From Verrucomicrobiota bacterium (GTDB lineage Bacteria > Verrucomicrobiota > Verrucomicrobiae > Chthoniobacterales > UBA10450), in assembly GCA_003219495.1 (NCBI GenBank), contig QHOZ01000153.1:1-8273 (forward strand): DNA of 8,273 bases, given 5' to 3'. The notes under the pieces were generated by a model, which ran no database searches, had not been told where the DNA came from, and saw nothing but the letters and a program-made list of their open reading frames with translations. The number at the start of each line of letters is the position of its first letter. Within the stretch, counting starts at the first letter, position 1. A program made the translations under genes and the position numbers. Shown piece after piece: positions 1 to 6,102 of the stretch.

Positions 1-1
1 A

Positions 2-1360
2 GCCGTTGGAATTCTTGTCGCCATTGTTGCGATCGTGAAACTGCCGCCACAAGCGTACCTGTTCGGCGGAATGCTCGTGATTTCGCCATTGAATTCGCTT
101 TTCAAAATCATCTGCCTCGTTCTCGCGCTTGCCACGCTTCCGCTCGCTTCAAGCGAAAAACCTCTGCGCAATCCCGGTGAATACATCGCGCTCCTATTGC
201 TCGGCTCGCTCGGATTAATGCTGCTAGTCGGCTCCGAAGAGTTGCTCGTAATCTTCATCGGTCTCGAGCTGCTCGGATTGTCGCTCTATGTCATGGCCGC
301 GTTCGACAAGATCGACATCCGCTCGGCCGAAGCTGGGTTGAAATACTTTTTGTTCGGCAGCACCGCGAGCGCGTTCACGCTTTTCGGCATCAGTCTCGTT
401 TACGGAATGACGGGAACGACCGCGCTTGCCGCGATCGCGCAAAAAATCGTCGCTGTGCCGGTCCCGCCATTGCTCGCAGTCGGCATTGTCATGACGCTGA
501 TCGGGTTCGCGTTCAAAATCGCGGCCGCGCCGTTTCATCTTTGGGCGCCCGATGCTTATCAAGGCGCACCAATTCCCAGTGCTGCATTTATCGCGTCCGG
601 TTCCAAGGTCGCGTCCTTTGTCGTGCTCGGAAAAATCTTGCTCGTCGGGTTCGCAAACGCGCGCGGGAGCGCAGATTGGCACGCGATGATTGCCGGCTGG
701 TCGCCGGTGCTCGCCGCGCTCGCCGGGTTGTCGATCTTGCTCGGCAACTTCGTCGCGCTCGCGCAAACAAACGTTCGCCGCCTGCTCGCCTATTCTGCGG
801 TCGCGCATGGCGGTTACACCTTGCTTGGAATAATTGCGGGCGGACGCGATGGCTTCTCGGCAACGTTGTTTTACACCAGCATTTATGCGATCACCCTGAT
901 TGGCGCCTTCGCCGCTGTCGGAATCGTCCGGCGGGAGACTGGTGGCGAAGATTTACAAAACTTCGCGGGAACCGCGAAGCGATCGCCGCTTCTTGCCGCC
1001 ACGATGTCGATCTTTCTTCTCTCGCTCGCCGGTTTGCCACCGCTCGCGGGGTTCTTCGGAAAATTTTATCTCTTCAGCGCGACTTTTCGCGCGGGGGCGA
1101 ATCACGGCCTGCTTTGGCTCGTCGCGCTGGCGCTCTTCGGCAGTTTCGTCTCGCTCTATTATTATTTGATCCCGCTGAAGATGATGTTTGTCGACGAATC
1201 CTCTTCCTCAACTTCTCGACAACGCCAGTCCGGCTCGGACCCGACCGACTCAACATCGGCTTGGTCGCATGTAACAATCGCGGTTCTCGCGGCCGCCGTT
1301 CTCTTTCTCGGACTGATGCCGCACACTTTGGCCGACCGGATCATCTCATCGCTGCCTTAA
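2..1360 (+). CDS. nuoN: NADH-quinone oxidoreductase subunit N (5' end outside window)
   Basis: This is the C-terminal ~450 residues of the antiporter-like membrane subunit NuoN of respiratory complex I, which takes part in proton translocation coupled to NADH:quinone electron transfer. The frame is open to the left edge, so the GTG at 35 is internal and not the start. Numbering from that GTG, the conserved charged residues of the family are present: Glu78 in LELLGLSLY, Lys161 in FKIAAAPFHLW, Lys191 in GSKVASF and Lys343 in FGKFYLF. Their spacing matches E. coli NuoN (Glu133, Lys217, Lys247, Lys395) with an offset of about 52-56, so roughly 45 N-terminal residues lie outside the window. The motifs PDAYQGAPIP and YSAVAHGGY are also typical. 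Many hydrophobic segments are visible. NuoN is usually the last gene of the nuo operon. The inverted repeat and the unrelated gene that follow fit an operon end. Confidence 0.96.
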   Translation, partial: AVGILVAIVAIVKLPPQAYLFGGMLVISPLNSLFKIICLVLALATLPLASSEKPLRNPGEYIALLLLGSLGLMLLVGSEELLVIFIGLELLGLSLYVMAAFDKIDIRSAEAGLKYFLFGSTASAFTLFGISLVYGMTGTTALAAIAQKIVAVPVPPLLAVGIVMTLIGFAFKIAAAPFHLWAPDAYQGAPIPSAAFIASGSKVASFVVLGKILLVGFANARGSADWHAMIAGWSPVLAALAGLSILLGNFVALAQTNVRRLLAYSAVAHGGYTLLGIIAGGRDGFSATLFYTSIYAITLIGAFAAVGIVRRETGGEDLQNFAGTAKRSPLLAATMSIFLLSLAGLPPLAGFFGKFYLFSATFRAGANHGLLWLVALALFGSFVSLYYYLIPLKMMFVDESSSSTSRQRQSGSDPTDSTSAWSHVTIAVLAAAVLFLGLMPHTLADRIISSLP

Positions 1361-1361
1361 A

Positions 1362-1387
1362 CTTTTTTTCGTTAGACTGAAAAAAAG
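1362..1387 (+). terminator. A/T-rich inverted repeat after nuoN, possible weak terminator
   Basis: Perfect 9-bp arms CTTTTTTTC (1362-1370) and GAAAAAAAG (1379-1387) flank an 8-base loop, starting 2 bases after the nuoN stop. The position suits the end of the nuo operon. The stem is almost all A-T, and no T-run follows it on the + strand, so it is not a classical intrinsic terminator. The sequence shows the symmetry. The terminator role is inferred. Confidence 0.35.
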
Positions 1388-1425
1388 CGTGATCATTTGT
1401 TGAAAAACGCGTTATAGATTTTTCT

Positions 1426-2445
1426 GTGCAGCGACCGCGGACAGATCAAGCCGCAAATGTTCGTCGCGCGAAAGCGGGGCCGGTCAGCGAATTCATCGAG
1501 CGTCACTACCGTCACTTTAACGCCGCGGTCGTGAAAGACGCTGCAGATGCGTATTGCGATCACCTCTCACGCGGCGGCAAAATGATGGTCACGCTCGCCG
1601 GCGCGATGAGCACGGCTGAGCTGGGCGTTTCGCTCGCGGAGATGATTCGGCAGGACAAAGTGCATGCGATCACCTGCACCGGCGCGAATTTGGAAGAGGA
1701 CCTTTTCAATCTCGTCGCGCGCACGAAATACGAGCGCCTTCCGAATTATCGCGAGCTCAGTCCGCAGCAGGAAGAGGAACTTCTCAACCGTCACCTTAAT
1801 CGCGTGACCGATACCTGCATCCCGGAAGAGGAAGCGATTCGCCGGATCGAACGGCTCGTGATCGATGATTGGATCGCCGCCGCGAAAACCAAGGAGAGAA
1901 AATTCCCGCACGAATTCCTCTTCAGGATTTTGCGTGAGTGCCGGCTCAAGAAATTTTACGAGATCGATCCATCCGACAGTTGGATGATGGCGGCCGCCCA
2001 GAAAAATCTGCCGATGTTCGTGCCCGGCTGGGAGGATTCCACTCTCGGAAATATTTACGCGGCCCGTTGCATCACCGGCCACATCAGCGATGTGCACACT
2101 GTCCGCTCTGGAATCGAATACATGATGGAGCTGGTCGAGTGGTACAAGCGCGAATGCCAGGCAGCCTCGATCGGTTTCTTCCAAATCGGCGGCGGTATCG
2201 CGGGTGATTTTCCGATCTGCGTCGTGCCGTTGCTAAATCAGGACCTCGTCACCGAGCAGGTTCCGGAATGGGGCTATTTCTGCCAGATCAGCGATTCAAC
2301 GACGAGCTACGGTTCGTATTCGGGCGCGGTGCCGAACGAGAAAATCACCTGGGGCAAGCTGCGCTCGACCACGCCGCGATTCATCATTGAGTCGGACGCG
2401 ACGATCGTCGCCCCGCTGGTATTCGCCAAGATCCTGGGTTGGTAA
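1426..2445 (+). CDS. deoxyhypusine synthase-like protein (possible homospermidine-forming enzyme)
   Basis: This 339-residue cytoplasmic protein belongs to the deoxyhypusine synthase superfamily, NAD-dependent enzymes that move the aminobutyl group of spermidine to an acceptor. In eukaryotes and archaea the acceptor is a lysine of eIF5A. A bacterial homologue (cyanobacterial SpeY) has been linked to homospermidine formation, with putrescine as the likely acceptor. Visible motifs are TLAGAMSTAELG (56-67), TGANLEED (85-92), GGG (255-257) and ITWGKL with the catalytic-lysine equivalent Lys311. Aligned by eye from memory to human DHS, Glu323, Trp327 and Lys329 are kept as Glu305, Trp309 and Lys311. 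The active-site HH of KHH is DF here, and Asp313 and Asp316 become Tyr295 and Tyr298, so the substrate pocket differs. The C-terminal half closely resembles the Bacteroidetes/Chlorobi clade of this family. GTG 1426 is the first possible start after an in-frame TGA at 1390. No Shine-Dalgarno is seen, and the first ~17 residues look poorly conserved. Family is certain; substrate is inferred. Confidence 0.9.
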   Translation: MQRPRTDQAANVRRAKAGPVSEFIERHYRHFNAAVVKDAADAYCDHLSRGGKMMVTLAGAMSTAELGVSLAEMIRQDKVHAITCTGANLEEDLFNLVARTKYERLPNYRELSPQQEEELLNRHLNRVTDTCIPEEEAIRRIERLVIDDWIAAAKTKERKFPHEFLFRILRECRLKKFYEIDPSDSWMMAAAQKNLPMFVPGWEDSTLGNIYAARCITGHISDVHTVRSGIEYMMELVEWYKRECQAASIGFFQIGGGIAGDFPICVVPLLNQDLVTEQVPEWGYFCQISDSTTSYGSYSGAVPNEKITWGKLRSTTPRFIIESDATIVAPLVFAKILGW

Positions 2446-2473
2446 CGCAAACGCGCGCTTGACGTTCGCTCGC

Positions 2474-2491
2474 CGCATTTTCAAAAATGCG
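2474..2491. promoter_or_regulatory. 18-bp palindrome just before the DUF1579 start
   Basis: CGCATTTT (2474-2481) and AAAATGCG (2484-2491) form perfect 8-bp arms around CA, ending three bases before the ATG at 2495. It lies in the 49-base gap between the deoxyhypusine-synthase-like and DUF1579 genes, where a ribosome-binding site would be expected, and no Shine-Dalgarno is visible. It could be an operator for a dimeric regulator, a hairpin that modulates translation of the secreted protein, or chance. The symmetry is seen; the role is inferred. Confidence 0.3.
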
Positions 2492-2494
2492 CGT

Positions 2495-3199
2495 ATGAAA
2501 ACTTCCCTGATCCTTACCGTGTTTCTAGCGGCGACATCGCTCGCTGTGTCATCGTTTGGCCAAACCTCACCCGCTCCGGGCGACAAAGTTTCCAGTAGCG
2601 GCCAGGTCCCGGTTCCGGCAAATCCAACCGGCGGGCCCGCAACCGGTCAGCCGAGCGCGGCCGACATGCAGAAAATGATGCAGCAGATGATGGAGATGTC
2701 GAAGCTGAACGAAAATCATAAATTGCTTACCAGCCTCGACGGCACTTGGGATTACAAAATAAAATTCTGGATGAATCCCGACCCGAACGCGAAGCCGGAC
2801 GAATCCGCGGGGACCGCCACGCGCAAATCAATCATGGGCGGCCGCTACGTCGTGATGGATGTCGCCGGTCCGATGAAGATGCCTGGCGAAGATGGAAAAA
2901 TGAAGACGGTCCAATTCAAAGGGATGGGCCTCGAAGGTTACGACAACGTGAAAAAGAAATTCGTGGGATCTTGGATCGACAGCATGGGCACCGGGATCGA
3001 GTTCTCCGAAGGAACCTACGACGCTTCGTCGAAAACATTCACCTACACTTCCGAGATCGAGATGATGCCGGGAATGAAAAGTCAGGTGCGCGAAGTGATC
3101 AAAGTTGCGGACAACAGCCACATGACGCTCGAGTGGTACGAGAACCAGGGCGGCCAGGAAAAGAAAACGATGGAGATCAACTACACGAAGAAAAAGTAG
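2495..3199 (+). CDS. secreted DUF1579 domain protein
   Basis: This is a 234-residue exported protein of the DUF1579 family, whose function is unknown. It starts with a signal peptide: Lys2, a hydrophobic stretch at about 4-20, and likely cleavage near SSFGQ (19-23). A Pro/Gly/Ser-rich linker follows at about 24-53, then a methionine-rich helix at about 57-69. The DUF1579 domain spans about 75-231 and carries the family hallmarks LDGTWDYK (81-88), IMGGRYVVMD (113-122), GMGLEGYDN (143-151) and SWIDSMGTGIEFSEGTYD (159-176). It is probably a small lipocalin-like beta barrel. ATG 2495 is chosen because the frame upstream, back to an ATG at 2387, lies inside the preceding gene, and only this start puts the signal peptide at the N-terminus. 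The gene sits 49 bases after the deoxyhypusine-synthase-like gene and ends at a strong terminator, so the two may share a transcript. Confidence 0.9.
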   Translation: MKTSLILTVFLAATSLAVSSFGQTSPAPGDKVSSSGQVPVPANPTGGPATGQPSAADMQKMMQQMMEMSKLNENHKLLTSLDGTWDYKIKFWMNPDPNAKPDESAGTATRKSIMGGRYVVMDVAGPMKMPGEDGKMKTVQFKGMGLEGYDNVKKKFVGSWIDSMGTGIEFSEGTYDASSKTFTYTSEIEMMPGMKSQVREVIKVADNSHMTLEWYENQGGQEKKTMEINYTKKK

Positions 3200-3220
3200 T
3201 CTTCCTCTTAAACCTTCTTT

Positions 3221-3258
3221 GAAAGCGCCGGCAGAAACCTGCGGGCGCTTTCTTTTTT
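3221..3258 (+). terminator. strong intrinsic terminator after the DUF1579 gene
   Basis: The outer stem GAAAGCGCC (3221-3229) pairs perfectly with GGCGCTTTC (3244-3252). A G-G mismatch follows, then an inner stem GCAG/CTGC (3231-3234, 3239-3242) with an AAAC loop. Six T residues follow at 3253-3258. This is a textbook Rho-independent terminator, 21 bases after the DUF1579 stop. It lies only 3 bases from the end of the minus-strand VOC gene. That side lacks a T-run, so it should act mainly on + strand transcripts. Confidence 0.93.
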
Positions 3259-3261
3259 AAT

Positions 3262-3627
3262 TCAATCCGCGGACAAGACGAAGCGATTCCCTTCGCTGTC
3301 TTTGAACATCGCATAAGTGCCCCACGGCTGTTTTTGCGGGGGGCCTTCAAATTCCACCCCGCGCTCTTTCAGCTCGGCGTAGCTCTTTTCAAGATCGTCG
3401 CAGGTGTAGGACATGTTCATGAACGACCCGATTCGTTTTTCCTCGCCTTCCGCGGTGAACAACACCACGCGCGTCTCCGCTTTCGGGATCCGTAATTCGA
3501 TCCAGCGCTGCTTCTCATCGAATGGTTGATCGGTGATGATGGTGAAACCGAGCTTGTCGGTGTAAAAATCGAGCGCGCGGCTTTGGTCCGCGACCGGGAT
3601 GCTCACAAATTTGATTTGCTTGATCAT
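3262..3627 (-). CDS. VOC-fold (glyoxalase/bleomycin-resistance/dioxygenase) family protein
   Basis: This 121-residue single-domain protein of the vicinal oxygen chelate superfamily is probably cytoplasmic and dimeric. Two beta-alpha-beta modules are readable. The first contains IPVADQSRALDFYTDKLGF (10-28). The second contains the CDDLEKSYAELKERGVEF stretch (76-93) and ends in the strand MFKDSEGNRFVLSA (107-120). The usual metal-ligand positions look unoccupied: Ser9 stands where a first-strand His is common, and Val117 stands where DPDGNxxE proteins carry Glu. It may therefore not be a classical metal enzyme, and its substrate cannot be named. The start ATG (3625-3627) begins right at the domain and lacks a Shine-Dalgarno. 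It is divergent from the winged-helix gene, with 105 bases between them, and its end abuts the terminator of the facing gene. Confidence 0.88.
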   Translation of the reverse strand: MIKQIKFVSIPVADQSRALDFYTDKLGFTIITDQPFDEKQRWIELRIPKAETRVVLFTAEGEEKRIGSFMNMSYTCDDLEKSYAELKERGVEFEGPPQKQPWGTYAMFKDSEGNRFVLSAD

Positions 3628-3732
3628 GATGAGTCGAAACTAGTTCGTGCCGTGCGCTCACGTCCAGAGTCAGGCGCGCGCCGGCATCAAAAAGTGTTGT
3701 CCGTTTATCGGGATAGGTGCTAGATCGACATT

Positions 3733-4041
3733 GTGCCGAGATTCAAAGTCAGCGTTCCAATCGACGATTACGTGCTCGACGTTCTGATGCGCGACTTGAT
3801 CGGCCACGATCAAAAGGCCGCTGCGTATTTGGTTTACCTCCATCTCTACGGCCAAAGCGTGCGCAAAGAATGGCGGCCGGTCGCGGCAAGTCTTCGCATG
3901 CTCGCGGAATCAACCGGATTGTCCAAGAGCGCGATCCACACCTCGCTCGCGCATTTGCGCCGGCGCAAATTAATCGTCAGCACGCGAAGCCGCGCCACCG
4001 CTACTCCGCGTCACCACATTCTGCGGCACTGGCGAAAATAA
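3733..4041 (+). CDS. small winged helix-turn-helix protein
   Basis: This 102-residue basic protein is likely a DNA-binding regulator. An N-terminal part (about 1-45) with helical character precedes a winged-helix segment at about 50-83. The segment reads as SLRMLAEST (53-61), the turn GLS and the recognition helix KSAIHTSLAHLRRRKLI (65-81), as in MarR/GntR-type wHTH domains. The C-terminal tail is short and Arg/His-rich. No ligand or dimer domain is evident, and I cannot assign a named family. GTG 3733 is the first start after an in-frame TAG at 3721. A second GTG at codon 14 is possible. It is divergent from the VOC gene and could regulate it, which is inference from position only. It converges with the methyltransferase-family gene, with 4 bases between stops. 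Confidence 0.75.
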   Translation: MPRFKVSVPIDDYVLDVLMRDLIGHDQKAAAYLVYLHLYGQSVRKEWRPVAASLRMLAESTGLSKSAIHTSLAHLRRRKLIVSTRSRATATPRHHILRHWRK

Positions 4042-4045
4042 ATTT

Positions 4046-4780
4046 TTACCCGCCGCGTTTTTGCGTCCAGCGCGTGATCGTGAAGTGCGCGATGAACCCG
4101 ATCGGGAATGCGATCAGCGCCGTGATCGATCGCAGCGTGATTGCGACGAGCAATTCCGCCACGCCAAACAACCAGACGAAACTTTCGCCGGCGAACGCCT
4201 GCGCCCATCGCGGGCGGTTCGTCCCCTTCGCGATGCGCGGCAGGATTCGCGGCCAGAACCGCGGAACGGATCGACAATAGGCGCGGTACGATTCGCCCTG
4301 AGTTTGCAGAAGCGCTGCTTCTTCCCGAAAAATCAGGCGATACACGAAAAACCAATTCCCGAGAACAAGAAAAATAAAGCCGCTTCGACTCGCGAGCACA
4401 CCGATTCCCGCCGCCATTATGACGCTCGCGAGGTAAAGCGGATTCCGCGTGTAGCGAAAAGGACCGTCGCCGACAAGCGCTTCCGAATGTTGCGCGGTGT
4501 CATGAACGACGCTCGTGCGCAAATACGCCGCGCCCCATGTCCGAATCGCCGCGGCGAGGAAAACCAAAGTCGCGCCAACCAAAATCACCATGCGCGCGAA
4601 GCTCTCCGACCCGGCGCTGCGACTGGCGATCGACGGCGCGATCAAATGCCGGACCCAAACGATAAAGGACGTGCCGTCGAAGATCGACAATTGGAAGCCG
4701 GCCAAATAAATCGCGCAAATGATCCAGAACCGTTTCTCGAATTCAAACTTCGTCGCCCGCACGCAGAAGAAGTTAACCAC
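4046..4780 (-). CDS. isoprenylcysteine carboxyl methyltransferase-family membrane protein
   Basis: This 244-residue integral membrane protein has the fold and signature of the ICMT/PEMT-like methyltransferases, SAM-dependent enzymes that methylate lipid or thiol-linked substrates at the membrane. The bacterial substrate is generally unknown. Membrane segments appear at about 18-32, 62-80, 117-129, 133-150 and 199-235. The SAM-binding hallmark is GDGPFRYTRNPLYLAS (104-119), preceded by HSEAL (98-102). The second hallmark is the EEAALLQTQGESYRAYCRSV stretch (153-172) followed by PRFWP. The tail after about 190 adds one or two membrane helices beyond the core domain. The start is uncertain: GTG 4780 is the most upstream usable codon I found, and the frame stays open further upstream without ATG, GTG or TTG as far as I read. 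It is transcribed away from the acyltransferase gene across a 169-base gap. Confidence 0.88.
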   Translation of the reverse strand: MVNFFCVRATKFEFEKRFWIICAIYLAGFQLSIFDGTSFIVWVRHLIAPSIASRSAGSESFARMVILVGATLVFLAAAIRTWGAAYLRTSVVHDTAQHSEALVGDGPFRYTRNPLYLASVIMAAGIGVLASRSGFIFLVLGNWFFVYRLIFREEAALLQTQGESYRAYCRSVPRFWPRILPRIAKGTNRPRWAQAFAGESFVWLFGVAELLVAITLRSITALIAFPIGFIAHFTITRWTQKRGG

Positions 4781-4871
4781 GATAGTCCGCGGTTCATTGA
4801 AAGATTTCGCCAGCGCCGACGAACTACCACTTATGCATCGTCGATTGTCTTGCCTCCGCCCACTCCGAACA

Positions 4872-4899
4872 TTGATTCAGGTTTACCGCTTTTTATTCT
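4872..4899 (+). promoter_or_regulatory. candidate sigma70-type promoter for the acyltransferase gene
   Basis: TTGATT (4872-4877) and TATTCT (4894-4899) are 16 bases apart, in the AT-rich part of the divergent gap between the methyltransferase-family and acyltransferase genes. Each hexamer matches four of six consensus bases. The predicted leader would be about 40-45 bases to the TTG start. This is only a weak consensus match. Confidence 0.3.
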
Positions 4900-4936
4900 G
4901 TAACTTCTATTTTTTGATTTCTTAAGTCTCGCACTC

Positions 4937-4957
4937 ATTCACAGGTCACTTGTCACT
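4937..4957 (+). repeat. GGTCACn heptad array, copy A (3 units)
   Basis: Three consecutive 7-base units are ATTCACA, GGTCACT and TGTCACT. They match the arrays at 6075-6102 and 7937-7971. The unit core is (G/T)GTCAC plus one variable base. The array spans the start of the acyltransferase gene: its TTG start is made by the last T of unit 2 and the first TG of unit 3. The AGG across units 1 and 2 lies 4 bases upstream, a plausible minimal ribosome-binding site. The repeat is directly seen; its function is unknown. Confidence 0.8.
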
Positions 4958-6071
4958 CTCAGCAGATCCCCGTTTTCAGAATCGCGAACGCCAGCCCGGA
5001 CTCGATCTTCTCCGCGCGCTCGCCATCGTCGTCGTCGTCATTTACCACGCCGGCATCATGGGCTTTCCAATGCCCGGTCGCGTGCATCGTTGGGGCTGGA
5101 TCGGCGTCGATCTCTTCTTCGTCCTGAGCGGTTATTTGATCGGCGGACAATTGCTCGCGCCGATTGCGCAAGATCGACAAGTAAACCTCGGCCGCTTCTT
5201 TGCGCGCCGCGCCTTGCGAATCATGCCGGCTTACTTCGTCGTGCTGGCGATTTATTTTCTGCTGCCGACGTGGCGCGAATATCCCGACATGGCGCAGCCA
5301 CTTTGGAAATTCCTGCTCTCGATCCAAAACGTCGCGCTTCATGGCGGGACCGCGTTCTCGCATGCCTGGTCGCTCGCGGTGGAAGACCAATTTTATCTCG
5401 CGCTGCCATTCATCTTGATCCTGCTGAGCCGCTCATCGCGCGCTGCTGCCATTACCGCTTGCGCGATTTTCATCGGCGGAATTCTGCTCCGCGCATTTCT
5501 CGCCTATCAAAATCTGGGCGACAACGGCGTCGCCTTCCGCGGTTATCAAGCTTGGATTTATTATCCAACCTGGACGCGACTCGATCCGCTCGTGTTCGGC
5601 GTCGCGCTCGCCGCGGTCGAAAAATTTCGGCCGGGCTGGTGGAAATCGTTAACCCATCTCGCGCCGTGGCTTTGGTTGCCGGCAATGGCGCTGATCAGTT
5701 ACGCGTTATGGCTTGGTGAAGGTCAGACGTTGACCATGACGGCGTGCATTTGGCAATTTCCGTTGATCGCGCTCGGCATGGCGGCTCTGCTCGTTTCTGC
5801 GCAGAGCGATCGCCTTCCGCTGCGTCGTGTTCGAATTCCAGGCGCTGCTTTCATTGCGAGCATCGCCTACAGCGCGTATCTGGTGCAGAAACTCGCTATT
5901 CACGGTGTGAGCGAGTTCTGCAAAGCGCACGATGTCGATCTTACTTCCGCGCCAGCACTGATCGGTGTGGAGATTTGCGTTTATCTCAGCGCAACAATCC
6001 TCTTTTTCACAGTCGAGCGCCCATTCTTACAACTCCGTAAACGAATCGCTCCGCGTTCACGTGCCGAATGA
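4950..6071 (+). CDS. acyltransferase 3 family (OafA-like) membrane O-acyltransferase
   Basis: This 373-residue polytopic inner-membrane protein of the Acyltransferase_3 family transfers acyl groups, often acetyl, to exported sugars or cell-surface glycans. Its acceptor is unknown. The family core is clear: GLDLLRALAIV (17-27) leads into IYHA with the essential His33. GVDLFFVLSGYLIG (52-65), RRALRIMPAYF (86-96) and HAWSLAVEDQFYL (138-150) follow. About ten hydrophobic helices follow, up to the basic C-terminus. There is no C-terminal SGNH domain, so it is the short form of the family. TTG 4950 is the only start that works: the frame has a TAA at 4923 and no ATG, GTG or TTG between, and the next Met (37) would delete His33. 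That start lies inside heptad array A. The gene ends 4 bases before array B and converges with the DUF697-like gene. Confidence 0.93.
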   Translation: MSLSADPRFQNRERQPGLDLLRALAIVVVVIYHAGIMGFPMPGRVHRWGWIGVDLFFVLSGYLIGGQLLAPIAQDRQVNLGRFFARRALRIMPAYFVVLAIYFLLPTWREYPDMAQPLWKFLLSIQNVALHGGTAFSHAWSLAVEDQFYLALPFILILLSRSSRAAAITACAIFIGGILLRAFLAYQNLGDNGVAFRGYQAWIYYPTWTRLDPLVFGVALAAVEKFRPGWWKSLTHLAPWLWLPAMALISYALWLGEGQTLTMTACIWQFPLIALGMAALLVSAQSDRLPLRRVRIPGAAFIASIAYSAYLVQKLAIHGVSEFCKAHDVDLTSAPALIGVEICVYLSATILFFTVERPFLQLRKRIAPRSRAE

Positions 6072-6074
6072 ACT

Positions 6075-6102
6075 TGTCACTCGTCACAGGTCACTGGTCA
6101 CT
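6075..6102 (+). repeat. GGTCACn heptad array, copy B (4 units)
   Basis: The four units are TGTCACT, CGTCACA, GGTCACT and GGTCACT. The array fills the gap between the converging acyltransferase and DUF697-like genes. Read on the minus strand it has TGA every 7 bases, so each frame is stopped within three units, whereas the + strand has no stop codon. The minus-strand DUF697-like gene runs into it, passes two out-of-frame TGAs and stops at the third (6084-6086). Confidence 0.88.

Noticed and set aside
541..1380. 279-codon open frame on the + strand in another frame of nuoN
   Set aside because: The product is extremely Arg-rich and featureless, while the nuoN frame carries all conserved residues.
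1413..1426. TATAGA just before GTG 1426 as a -10 box giving a leaderless transcript
   Set aside because: The distance would fit, but no -35 match lies 16-18 bases upstream, so the evidence is too thin to call.
2459..2488. TTGACG as a -35 box for the DUF1579 gene
   Set aside because: No acceptable -10 hexamer lies 16-18 bases downstream; that region is the palindrome.
2387..2494. Upstream ATG extension of the DUF1579 protein by 36 codons
   Set aside because: It overlaps the end of the deoxyhypusine-synthase-like gene and would bury the signal peptide, so ATG 2495 is preferred.
4061..4903. 280-codon open frame on the + strand across the methyltransferase-family gene
   Set aside because: The product is Arg/Asp/Pro-rich with no domain. 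The minus strand over the same bases carries a clear ICMT signature, so this is a GC-rich antisense shadow.
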